From assembly GCA_944351395.1 (NCBI GenBank), contig CALVPP010000010.1, forward strand, positions 1 to 34,042: DNA of 34,042 nt, given 5' to 3'. The notes below the pieces were generated by a model that ran no database searches, was not told where the DNA came from, and saw only the letters and a program-made list of their open reading frames with translations. Made by a program: the position numbers and the translations under genes. Positions 8,778-16,582 of this stretch are shown here, one piece after another (position 1 is the stretch's first letter; every line of letters starts with the position of its first letter). This DNA is from an uncultured Bacilli bacterium (GTDB taxonomy: Bacteria; Bacillota_I; Bacilli_A; RFN20; CAG-826).

Positions 8778-9752
8778 TTAAGAACGGTATTTTTTAATAA
8801 AATAGAAAACCGGTTTATAGAAATGGATTATAAAGAAAAACAAAATAAATTTATCTCTTTTCGAGAAATAGAACCAATATTTTATTCCTCTGAAAAAATT
8901 ATATTTTAATGATTTAGCAACGTGTCTAATTTCCTTTTTGTAGTCATATTTTCCTCTAAAATATTTTTTATAAAATATATAAGGCAAAATCATGCGATAA
9001 AGATAGACACTAAATGGTTTTTTACAAACTTCTGAAATTTCGCTCTTGTGAAACCACGCTAGTGGCTCAAGACAGTTATAATCAATTAATCTGTCTGGAA
9101 CATTTTTTCTTGAAATACTGTCTCCTCTTTCTCTATAAAAATATATTCCTTCTCTAACATATCCGACTTTGGTTTTATCATAAAATTGCAGTATGAATAG
9201 CGGCAGTTCTGCTTGAGAATAATCGTATCCATTCTCAATTAAAAACTCTCTTCTAGCCATTCGATTCCATCCACCATATCGTCCTTTAAGCAAAAATCTT
9301 TTTTGTTTAGGACTCATCAAGGGATATGTTTTCTTAGATAGAAATTCGATTTTGGATGTTGGCACACTTTTTTCATTGATGCGTTGACATGAAGAAACAG
9401 CAAAATCCAAATCATTCTCATGGCATAGTTTATATAGTTCTTCAACGTAATTATCAGAAAATTCATCATCTGAGTCTAAATACATGATGTATTTGCCTAA
9501 TGCGACTTTAAATCCTAAGGCTCTAGCTTTATCTGGAAAAAGTTTTTCTTCAGCACGAATAACCGTGTATTTTGAATTGTTCTCTGCTTTAGCGAGACAA
9601 TATTCATATGAACCATCAGTGGATAAATCATCGACAAAAATAACCTCGAAATCTTTAAACGTTTGTGATTCTAACGATTTAAAAAATAATGGGAGATATT
9701 TAATCGTGTTATATACACTTACTAAAATAGAGACTGATGGATAGTATTTCAT
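8778..9752 (-). CDS. GT2 family glycosyltransferase
   Basis: This 324-residue GT-A enzyme opens with SVSILVSVYN (6-15). The metal- and nucleotide-binding aspartates are FVDDLSTDGS (39-48) and YLDSDDEF (91-98). The C-terminal 60 residues are basic, aromatic and hydrophobic (KYWFYFSKRDKFILFFFI), as in capsule glycosyltransferases that sit on the inner face of the membrane. No Shine-Dalgarno sequence precedes the ATG, and the candidate promoter predicts a leader of about five bases. It heads the minus-strand group that continues into the acyltransferase and the first flippase. The sugar is unknown. Confidence 0.9.
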   Translation of the reverse strand: MKYYPSVSILVSVYNTIKYLPLFFKSLESQTFKDFEVIFVDDLSTDGSYEYCLAKAENNSKYTVIRAEEKLFPDKARALGFKVALGKYIMYLDSDDEFSDNYVEELYKLCHENDLDFAVSSCQRINEKSVPTSKIEFLSKKTYPLMSPKQKRFLLKGRYGGWNRMARREFLIENGYDYSQAELPLFILQFYDKTKVGYVREGIYFYRERGDSISRKNVPDRLIDYNCLEPLAWFHKSEISEVCKKPFSVYLYRMILPYIFYKKYFRGKYDYKKEIRHVAKSLKYNFFRGIKYWFYFSKRDKFILFFFIIHFYKPVFYFIKKYRS

Positions 9753-9763
9753 ATTTCAAATTT

Positions 9764-9792
9764 ATCTTAACTAAAATAGGCTGCGCATTCAA
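9764..9792 (-). promoter_or_regulatory. Candidate promoter of the 8778-9752 glycosyltransferase
   Basis: On the minus strand TTGAAT (9792-9787), a 17-base spacer and TAAGAT (9769-9764) place the transcription start about five bases before the ATG at 9752. The hexamers are imperfect but the spacing is ideal. Confidence 0.45.
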
Positions 9793-9804
9793 TAATTTTT
9801 AGGG

Positions 9805-9861
9805 TTAATTGAAAAAATGCAACGAACCATTTCTTCGTGTTGCTTTTGCCTTTTCAATTAA
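9805..9861. repeat. 57-base hairpin between divergent genes
   Basis: The perfect 11-base arms TTAATTGAAAA (9805-9815) and TTTTCAATTAA (9851-9861) enclose a second stem GCAAC (9819-9823) / GTTGC (9838-9842) that can be extended by GAA/TTC with a two-base bulge. It lies upstream of both predicted promoters of the divergent genes at 9752 and 9968. It could be a fossil terminator, a small inverted-repeat element or a regulatory site. No flanking duplication is evident. Confidence 0.6.
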
Positions 9862-9967
9862 CGAAATAGATTTTTTCGACAAAATCCTGTGTGTATGTGA
9901 TATTCTATTTAATATTGAAAGGATGTCTATTTTTTAGTTGAAATAATCTAGAAACATAAGCGTACAG

Positions 9968-11224
9968 ATGACAAGTTTTCTTAGGAAATGCAAAAAAGTT
10001 ATTAAAACTGAGCTATCATATTTAGTTCTAACACTTTTTAGTGCTCTTTTAATCACTGCACTTTCTTTATCTACTTTTATCGTTTCGTTTTCTATGCCTG
10101 TCGAATCTATATCACGCTATTTGGAATATATGCCATCACACACGTTATTAAATTTTACTTATGGTGAAGTGTCAAAAACTGATGTGGATGAGAGTTTCTA
10201 TAATTTTTTTGATATTGTTGATGGTAAAGGTGGTAATGATTTTAAGGATGTGTCTGATACTTATTTTTTGAAAAATGATGATGAAGATTATCATCCGTTA
10301 CTAATCAATGAATTTAATATAAATTGTGACATACTTTTAATGACGAGTTGGGATTTGAACTTATATAATTTAAATTTCGTTTTTGAAACTAACAGTTTAG
10401 AAACAAAAATATTATCATCCGACGAAATTTATATTTCTGACAAGCTAGCTGATAAATTACTGGACGAAGGGAAAAATTATGATGATTTATTAGACACTTC
10501 TATCGATTGCGAAACGATGCGATCATCGACGTCAAGCATCGTAAATAGAAGTTTTAAGATAAAAGGCATAGTAGATACCGACAATGAAAGTTCAAATATC
10601 ATCAAGTATAAATTCGTCGATACAGAAAATCTTGTCATCATGTCTTATCCTTCGGTAGTTAACGTTTTTACGCAACTAAAATACTGTTTCATAATGTACG
10701 AGAGTTTCTTATCTATCAATTATGTTTTAGGAAGAATAACCGATTACGTGTCAAATCATGAAATATACGAAACTTGCATTTTTGATTATGATGCGAATCT
10801 AAATCAGTTAGTAATAGGAGAATCAAATTTGTATTATCGCAACACAATAAATAGTCATAATCCCATTTGGATAGGGGTTCTAATCATAGTCATTTTATTG
10901 TTGTTAATTGTTTTTCATTTCGGTATATTATTCCAATATTTGATTTTTAAACATGGTTCATATGAAATGAGGATTTTTTTCTATTTCTTAACATTTTTGA
11001 TGCCTGCTATATTTCTTGTTATTTTGTTTCTGTTTTGTCCTTACATAATTTCTAGCGGAATCGTATTCAGCACAATCAATTCAAATTTCATCATTTTTTA
11101 CCTTCTGCTCATGATTGCGGCAGTTCCATATTGTTATAAAATTTATGTAATCAATGTTTTGCAAAACAAGTTCACCTACATTTTATCAAGAAGAAAGATT
11201 GAAGAAAGAGAGACAACTATATGA
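9968..11224 (+). CDS. FtsX/MacB-like ABC permease, orphan
   Basis: This 418-residue protein has the topology of MacB/FtsX permeases: one N-terminal membrane segment (about 17-43), a large external domain (44-298), then three or four membrane segments (299-325, 334-360, 372-395) and a basic tail (LSRRKIEE). Inside the external domain, EIYISDKLADKLLDEG (153-168) and SFKIKGIVDT (195-204) match the conserved core of MacB-type periplasmic domains. No ABC ATPase gene is present in the window. The ATG has no ribosome binding site. Its stop overlaps the start of the EpsG-like polymerase gene (ATGA), so the two are translationally coupled. A role in polysaccharide assembly or its control is inferred from that coupling alone. 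Confidence 0.65.
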   Translation: MTSFLRKCKKVIKTELSYLVLTLFSALLITALSLSTFIVSFSMPVESISRYLEYMPSHTLLNFTYGEVSKTDVDESFYNFFDIVDGKGGNDFKDVSDTYFLKNDDEDYHPLLINEFNINCDILLMTSWDLNLYNLNFVFETNSLETKILSSDEIYISDKLADKLLDEGKNYDDLLDTSIDCETMRSSTSSIVNRSFKIKGIVDTDNESSNIIKYKFVDTENLVIMSYPSVVNVFTQLKYCFIMYESFLSINYVLGRITDYVSNHEIYETCIFDYDANLNQLVIGESNLYYRNTINSHNPIWIGVLIIVILLLLIVFHFGILFQYLIFKHGSYEMRIFFYFLTFLMPAIFLVILFLFCPYIISSGIVFSTINSNFIIFYLLLMIAAVPYCYKIYVINVLQNKFTYILSRRKIEERETTI

Positions 11225-12396
11225 TTACGTATCTACTTTTCTTTGCTTCAATTTTTATCTTAGGAACAGTGCCCCTATTCTTTGGAAAAGATAAAAAGAT
11301 ATTTAAAATCCTTGCCGCACTTTTGCCAGTTTTATTTATATATTTTGTAAGCGTGTTAAAAAGTAATGACGTAGGCATTGATACTAGTGTGTATGCTGAA
11401 TATTATGAAGGCGCAAGAAATGTGTCATTTTCTTCCATGCTAAACTATCATGGATGGGAACCGCTATTCTCCTTTTTTATGGTATCTTTTGCTAAAATGG
11501 GATTACCTTTTAGAGTGTTTCAAGCATTTTTATATTTACTAATTTACGTTCCATTATTTTTCTTCGTACTAAAACACGATAAATTACCCGGCCTATCCTT
11601 AGTGCTCTACTCGATGTTCGGTTTTCTTGTTTTGAATTTTAGTGCTTTAAGGCAAGGTGTTGCCATATCGTTATGCATGCTTGCCATTCTCTTATTAGCG
11701 AAGAAAAAAACAATTAACATCATTTTTGGGATTTTAAGTATATGTATTGGGGTTTTATTTCATTATTCCACTATCGTCTTTTTCTTAGCTGTTCCTTTAA
11801 TGTTTATAAGAAATCCATTAAAAGCGATCCCGTTTGCAATCATGATAATACTCTTCGTCTTCGCTTTCTCGCCTCTGATTTATACTTTTATTTCTAATAT
11901 TACAAATCTAAGCGAATATGTTCCAATTCTAAGAACTGATGCATGGGAAACATTCGCAGCTTATCTATTAATTTTGATTCTTTTAGTTATGATATTCAAA
12001 AAAGATAGTAAAATGGTAATTTTTTTAGATAAATTTGGTCTCAAAATAGATGGATTAATTAGTTCCAAGATTAGAGTCTATCCAAAAATTACCAAAACAT
12101 TTTCAGCACAAAAATCTGATGGGGAAACACATTACTTCAATTTGCTCCTACCGATATTCGCAATTGGTGTCGCTTTAGAGTCTTTTATTCTTTCGTCTTA
12201 CGTTTTCCCAAGAATGGCACTGTTTTTCTTGCCGTATTGTCCATTTCTACTTACTGACTCAATTTATCGATTCAAATCATCGTCAATAAAAATCATTATT
12301 TTGATCGTCTTCTTAACTGTATTTTCAGTATATTTCTATTTTGCTTACATCAGTCCTAATTATCTACATTGTGTTCCTTATCAATTGTGGAATTAA
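11221..12396 (+). CDS. EpsG/Wzy-type polysaccharide polymerase
   Basis: This 391-residue integral membrane protein has roughly ten hydrophobic segments. It carries EpsG-family hallmarks: DVGIDTSVYAEYYE (about 51-64) in the first loop, SALRQGVAISLCML (about 140-153) and LFHYSTIVFFLAVP (about 178-191). EpsG/Wzy proteins join lipid-linked repeat units on the outer face of the membrane. The start overlaps the previous permease gene by four bases. It ends 42 bases before a convergent dehydrogenase gene. A second, unrelated-looking polymerase/ligase is at 23310-24605, so the locus has two. Confidence 0.85.
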   Translation: MITYLLFFASIFILGTVPLFFGKDKKIFKILAALLPVLFIYFVSVLKSNDVGIDTSVYAEYYEGARNVSFSSMLNYHGWEPLFSFFMVSFAKMGLPFRVFQAFLYLLIYVPLFFFVLKHDKLPGLSLVLYSMFGFLVLNFSALRQGVAISLCMLAILLLAKKKTINIIFGILSICIGVLFHYSTIVFFLAVPLMFIRNPLKAIPFAIMIILFVFAFSPLIYTFISNITNLSEYVPILRTDAWETFAAYLLILILLVMIFKKDSKMVIFLDKFGLKIDGLISSKIRVYPKITKTFSAQKSDGETHYFNLLLPIFAIGVALESFILSSYVFPRMALFFLPYCPFLLTDSIYRFKSSSIKIIILIVFLTVFSVYFYFAYISPNYLHCVPYQLWN

Positions 12397-12438
12397 TATA
12401 GCGATAGATTTAAATTATAAAGGGGTTTTTAAGATTTC

Positions 12439-13761
12439 TTACAATCTCCAATATTTATAACCTAATTTTTCAAAATATTTCTTGTCTAATATTCCTTTGA
12501 CATCAATGATGACTCGTTTATCATTGCTAATATTCTTTTTAAACATCTTTTCAATTTGTTCATTGCTAAGTTCTTTGAATACATCATGCGCTACTGCGAT
12601 AATAAGAACATCTAATTCTTTAAATGAATCTAAACCAATCATATTGATGCCATAGAATTTTAAAGTATCTTCTCTATCAGCGATAGGATCATGAACAATT
12701 GGTTTAACACCATATTCTTCTAAGCCTAATAAAATATCATTAACCTTAGAATTTCTCGCATCAGGACAATTTTCTTTAAAGGTTATACCCAAACAACCAA
12801 TTTTAGCTTCTTTAACCAATGTATTCGCGTCTATCATCACTTTAATAATTTCTTCAGCAATATATTTGCCCATGCTATCATTCACTCTTCTGCTAGATAA
12901 AATGACTTGTGAATGATAGCCATAACGTTCCGCTCGATAGGTGAGGTAATATGGATCAATACCTATACAATGACCACCCACCAGTCCTGGTCTAAAAGGT
13001 AAGAAATTCCATTTCGTCCCCGCTGCTTCTAAAACTTCTAAAGTATCGATACCAAGTTTATTAAAAATAATCGATAATTCGTTCATAAAAGCAATGTTCA
13101 CATCACGTTGTGAATTTTCGATAACTTTTGCTGCTTCTGCTACTTTAATAGATGAAGCTTTATAAACACCTGCTTCTACTACTAATGAATATACTTTTGC
13201 TACTTCTTCTAACGTCTCTTCGTCCATTCCAGAAACAATTTTCTTAATAGTGGTCAGTCTATGTACTTTATCGCCTGGATTTATTCGTTCTGGCGAATAT
13301 GCGATTTTAAAATCAACACCACATTTTAAACGTGATTCCTTTTCTAAAATTGGCATGCACGTCTCTTCTGTTACACCAGGATAAACTGTAGATTCATAAC
13401 ATACAATGGAACCTTTCGTTAAATTGCGCCCAACAATTGTGCTACTAGAAATTAAAGGGGTTAAATCTGGGGTTGTATCGTCTTTAATTGGTGTAGGAAC
13501 AGCGACGATGATGAATTTAGCCTCTTTTAATTTATTTTCATCACTTGTCCAAAAAACATTACTTTCTTTAATAGCGGCATCCCCTACTTCATTCGTAACA
13601 TCGTGACCAGCAATATAGGAATCAATTTTTTTACCATTAATGTCAAAACCAATAACATCAATATGTTTGGCAAATTCAATGGCGATAGGCATACCGACAT
13701 AACCTAAGCCAACCAAAGCTAATTTTTCTTTTTTGTTTAATAATTTTTCATAAAGTTGCAT
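12439..13761 (-). CDS. UDP-N-acetylhexosamine 6-dehydrogenase (WbpO/TviB type)
   Basis: This NAD-dependent enzyme oxidises C6 of a UDP-sugar to the uronic acid. From the ATG chosen here it has 440 residues: Rossmann motif GLGYVG (18-23), SPERINPGD (156-164), the central Lys/Asn/Asp helix KVIENSQRDVNIAF (212-225) and catalytic Cys265 in GGHCIGIDPYY. SPERINPGD and GGHCIGIDP place it with WbpO/TviB/WbpA (UDP-GalNAc or UDP-GlcNAc dehydrogenases) more than with UDP-glucose dehydrogenase; the exact sugar is inference. A TTG five codons upstream is rejected because GGAGG overlaps it and serves as the ribosome binding site of the ATG at 13761. It is a single-gene unit with its own promoter. Confidence 0.9.
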   Translation of the reverse strand: MQLYEKLLNKKEKLALVGLGYVGMPIAIEFAKHIDVIGFDINGKKIDSYIAGHDVTNEVGDAAIKESNVFWTSDENKLKEAKFIIVAVPTPIKDDTTPDLTPLISSSTIVGRNLTKGSIVCYESTVYPGVTEETCMPILEKESRLKCGVDFKIAYSPERINPGDKVHRLTTIKKIVSGMDEETLEEVAKVYSLVVEAGVYKASSIKVAEAAKVIENSQRDVNIAFMNELSIIFNKLGIDTLEVLEAAGTKWNFLPFRPGLVGGHCIGIDPYYLTYRAERYGYHSQVILSSRRVNDSMGKYIAEEIIKVMIDANTLVKEAKIGCLGITFKENCPDARNSKVNDILLGLEEYGVKPIVHDPIADREDTLKFYGINMIGLDSFKELDVLIIAVAHDVFKELSNEQIEKMFKKNISNDKRVIIDVKGILDKKYFEKLGYKYWRL

Positions 13762-13791
13762 GACACATTCCTCCAAGCGAAGACAATATTA

Positions 13792-13820
13792 AGTATATTT
13801 TAATGAATGTCTTTTGTTAA
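13792..13820 (-). promoter_or_regulatory. Promoter of the nucleotide-sugar dehydrogenase
   Basis: On the minus strand TTAACA (13820-13815), a 17-base spacer and TATACT (13797-13792) give a near-consensus promoter. The predicted leader is about 24 bases and carries a GGAGG ribosome binding site. Confidence 0.65.
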
Positions 13821-13861
13821 GTACTTCAATATTTATATTGATAAACTATAATATAAAGTCT

Positions 13862-13889
13862 TTGACATTATAGTGAGCAACTATATAAT
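13862..13889 (+). promoter_or_regulatory. Consensus promoter of the second flippase, leaderless geometry
   Basis: TTGACA (13862-13867), a 16-base spacer and TATAAT (13884-13889) are both perfect hexamers. The -10 ends seven bases before the ATG at 13897, so the transcript should begin at or one base before that codon. An upstream in-frame GTG at 13873 lies inside the promoter spacer and is therefore unlikely to be the start. Confidence 0.7.
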
Positions 13890-13896
13890 AGTCGAT

Positions 13897-15435
13897 ATGA
13901 GCGAAAACGTCGAATTTAAAAGTAGAAAAAATATCTTACTTGGTTCAATTATTGGTTATGCAACAATATTTTTGAATATTATCTTCGGTCTTTTTTCCAT
14001 TCCACTCATCATCAGCATGGTCGGAGAGTCTGGTTACGGACTCTTTACTCTTTCTACCTCAATTATCAATTCTTTTGTCATTGATTTTGGTTTAGGCACA
14101 GTTGCAAATCACCATTTATCTAAAGCACTGGCGGAGAAAAATGATGAACATTTTAAAATAACTCTTACACTCATTTATCGCATATATCTTATTTTAGACA
14201 TCATTTTCTTCGTCATTATCGGTACTCTAGTTTTATTTTCTAATCAGATTTTTGTTGGCCTCACACCTGAAGAACAAGAATCATTTAAGATTGTTCTTTC
14301 GATGACTGGACTGTTCAGTATAGTGGCTTTACCATCCACTATTTTTAATAGTGTTTTGTCTGCTCACGAAAATTTTTTCTTCATAAAAGTCGTCAATTTG
14401 ATATCTAGAATTCTTTATATTGGCGTCACATTAGCGGTTCTGTTTTTAGGCGGTGGCCTATATGGTCTTGTTCTTTCTCATATAGGCACTTCTTTCGTTT
14501 CGATTCTTGCGAAATTTATTTATATGAAAGCTAAATATAGAACAAAGATAGATTTAAAACGTAAAATATCAAAAATAGAAGTGAAAACAATTCTTGCTTT
14601 TTCTATTTGGGCGTGCATTCAAACTTTGTGCAATAGGTTCTCTGCTACTTTCCTTTCGCCAATACTAGGAATAACTAGTGACTCTACACAAATTGCTATA
14701 TTTGGCGTTATCTACACTTTTGAAAACTATATTTCAATGATTGCTAATGTTATGAGTGGTTTTTTCCTGCCTAAACTAAACCGTATAAATGCTTCTCAAA
14801 ATAAAGAAGAACGTTTGAAACAGATGGCCACTTTCGTCGGTAAGGCACAGACATTCCTTATTTTACTAATTATTATCGGATTTATCTCCTGTGGTAGAGA
14901 ATTCATTTCTGTTTGGATTACAGGCACAGACTCTTTTGACAGTGTTTATATGGGAACCATTTTCATTATAATAGTTGATTTGTTTTATATTCCTCAGTAC
15001 GTCCTTTACACAGCGATGTTCACAGAAAAAGGTAGAATGAAACATCTTGCTTACACCGCCATCGCAAAAACCGTCATTTGCTATACGATTGTTTTCCCTC
15101 TCACCATATATTATGGTGCGATAGGAGGCGCCTTAACAATTGCAATATCAAAAATAATAGAGATATTATTTCAAAATTATTTTTATAAAAAAGATTTGCA
15201 CATTAATCTTCTGCCTTATTATAGAGAAACATATTCGAGATTTGTATTACCATCTATCGCTGCACTTATGTTTGGCTTAATTATTAAATTTGGCGATGGA
15301 AGCAATTGGGCAAAAATTATTAAAACTATCATTATAGTTACCATAGTTTTTGGGGTATTCTCATATGTTTCGTTGAAAAAAGAAGATCGAGATCACTATT
15401 TATCAATCTTAAAAATTAGACGTAAAAAACATTAA
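13897..15435 (+). CDS. Wzx-type oligosaccharide flippase (second copy)
   Basis: From the ATG at 13897 this is a 512-residue membrane protein with about 12-14 hydrophobic segments, homologous throughout to the flippase at 6411-7985 (compare ILLGSIIGYATIFLNIIFGL and FVIDFGLGTVANHHLSK). The start is chosen for two reasons: the promoter -10 ends seven bases upstream, and the N-terminus MSENVEFKSRKNILLG aligns with the paralogue MTEIQNIEKKANKQIFIG. There is no ribosome binding site. The LicD gene follows after 37 bases on the same strand. Having two flippases suggests two different lipid-linked repeat units. Confidence 0.92.
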   Translation: MSENVEFKSRKNILLGSIIGYATIFLNIIFGLFSIPLIISMVGESGYGLFTLSTSIINSFVIDFGLGTVANHHLSKALAEKNDEHFKITLTLIYRIYLILDIIFFVIIGTLVLFSNQIFVGLTPEEQESFKIVLSMTGLFSIVALPSTIFNSVLSAHENFFFIKVVNLISRILYIGVTLAVLFLGGGLYGLVLSHIGTSFVSILAKFIYMKAKYRTKIDLKRKISKIEVKTILAFSIWACIQTLCNRFSATFLSPILGITSDSTQIAIFGVIYTFENYISMIANVMSGFFLPKLNRINASQNKEERLKQMATFVGKAQTFLILLIIIGFISCGREFISVWITGTDSFDSVYMGTIFIIIVDLFYIPQYVLYTAMFTEKGRMKHLAYTAIAKTVICYTIVFPLTIYYGAIGGALTIAISKIIEILFQNYFYKKDLHINLLPYYRETYSRFVLPSIAALMFGLIIKFGDGSNWAKIIKTIIIVTIVFGVFSYVSLKKEDRDHYLSILKIRRKKH

Positions 15436-15472
15436 TGTCGAATATCTATAAGATGCCGTAAGAAAATAAATT

Positions 15473-16363
15473 ATGAGTATTAAATCAGCAAAAAATATTC
15501 TAACAAATAATTTGTCTCAATATATTTTGAGCGAAAAACAACTACAACTTCTTAAAAGTGTGGAGTTATCTATTTTTAATGATGTCTATAATTCTTGCAG
15601 AAAACGCAATATACCTTTTTATCTAATGCATGGCACGATGCTTGGTGCGGTAAGACATAAAGGTTTTATTCCGTGGGATGATGATATAGATACAGCTGCT
15701 TATCTAGAAGACTTAGATAAAATTAAAGAAGCAATAAAGATAGATTATCCACAAAAGTATGAATTCGCAGGAATTTTTGAAGATTATAACGCTAATCCAT
15801 TCTATGGATTAAAAATCATGCTAAAAGGCAGTTTGGCTATCGAAATGAGTTCGGAAAATTTTCCAAATCCCAAAGGGGTATTCATCGATATTTTTCCTAT
15901 TTTCAAAACTAGCCCTAAACTCAAAAAAAGAAATAAATTATATAAAAAAATAAAGTTCTGCATGCATATTGGTGCTTTAACTTTTGAATATAAATATCCG
16001 CCAACTACGCTTATAAGCATGAAAAATAGTGTTGGAAAATATTATCGTAGACGTCGTCTAATTGGTCGTTTTTTATCTCCGTTTTACAAATTATCAAGAA
16101 AGAAAATCTTAAAAATTTATCATCTATACGACAATAAGAATAGCGATTATTATGCGATTAACATCGCTATTGGTCTGAAAAATAAATATAGCATAACAAA
16201 AGATATTTTAAATGAAACGAGTGAATACGAATTTGAAGGTCGTAAGTACGTTTCTCTTGCCAATTACGATTACTTACTAAAAGCACAATATGGCGAAAAT
16301 TATATGACTTTACCTCCTTTAGAAAAAAGAGAAAGACATATGATGTTAAAAATAAAAATTTAA
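15473..16363 (+). CDS. LicD-family phosphotransferase (second copy)
   Basis: This 296-residue protein has the LicD signatures HGTMLGAVRHKGFIPW (53-68) and WDDDID (68-73) and, further on, VFIDIFPI (about 137-144), the same order as in the copy at 2038-2868. It should transfer a phospho-alcohol from a CDP carrier to a glycan. It follows the second flippase by 37 bases and is probably in the same transcript, with only a weak purine-rich sequence before the ATG. It lies tail to tail with the gene for the cytidylyltransferase fusion protein, the most likely maker of its donor in this window (inference). Confidence 0.9.
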   Translation: MSIKSAKNILTNNLSQYILSEKQLQLLKSVELSIFNDVYNSCRKRNIPFYLMHGTMLGAVRHKGFIPWDDDIDTAAYLEDLDKIKEAIKIDYPQKYEFAGIFEDYNANPFYGLKIMLKGSLAIEMSSENFPNPKGVFIDIFPIFKTSPKLKKRNKLYKKIKFCMHIGALTFEYKYPPTTLISMKNSVGKYYRRRRLIGRFLSPFYKLSRKKILKIYHLYDNKNSDYYAINIAIGLKNKYSITKDILNETSEYEFEGRKYVSLANYDYLLKAQYGENYMTLPPLEKRERHMMLKIKI

Positions 16364-16582
16364 GTTAATTTTTTACAAAAATCATGGTCCAATCTCAATA
16401 GGTGTACGTATGGATTTAATTTTCTTTTATTTATTTCAAATCACGCAAAAACGATGTCATATGCCAACCAATAAATGTAGTATTTTAACAACTTATGACG
16501 CGTTAATATAATCTATTTGTCACATAATGACTCTCATTCACATTGTTGATAAGCCATTAAATTAATTAAATATTTCACGCCA

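Noticed and set aside
13762-13776. TTG start of the dehydrogenase
   Set aside because: Its bases overlap the GGAGG ribosome binding site of the ATG at 13761.
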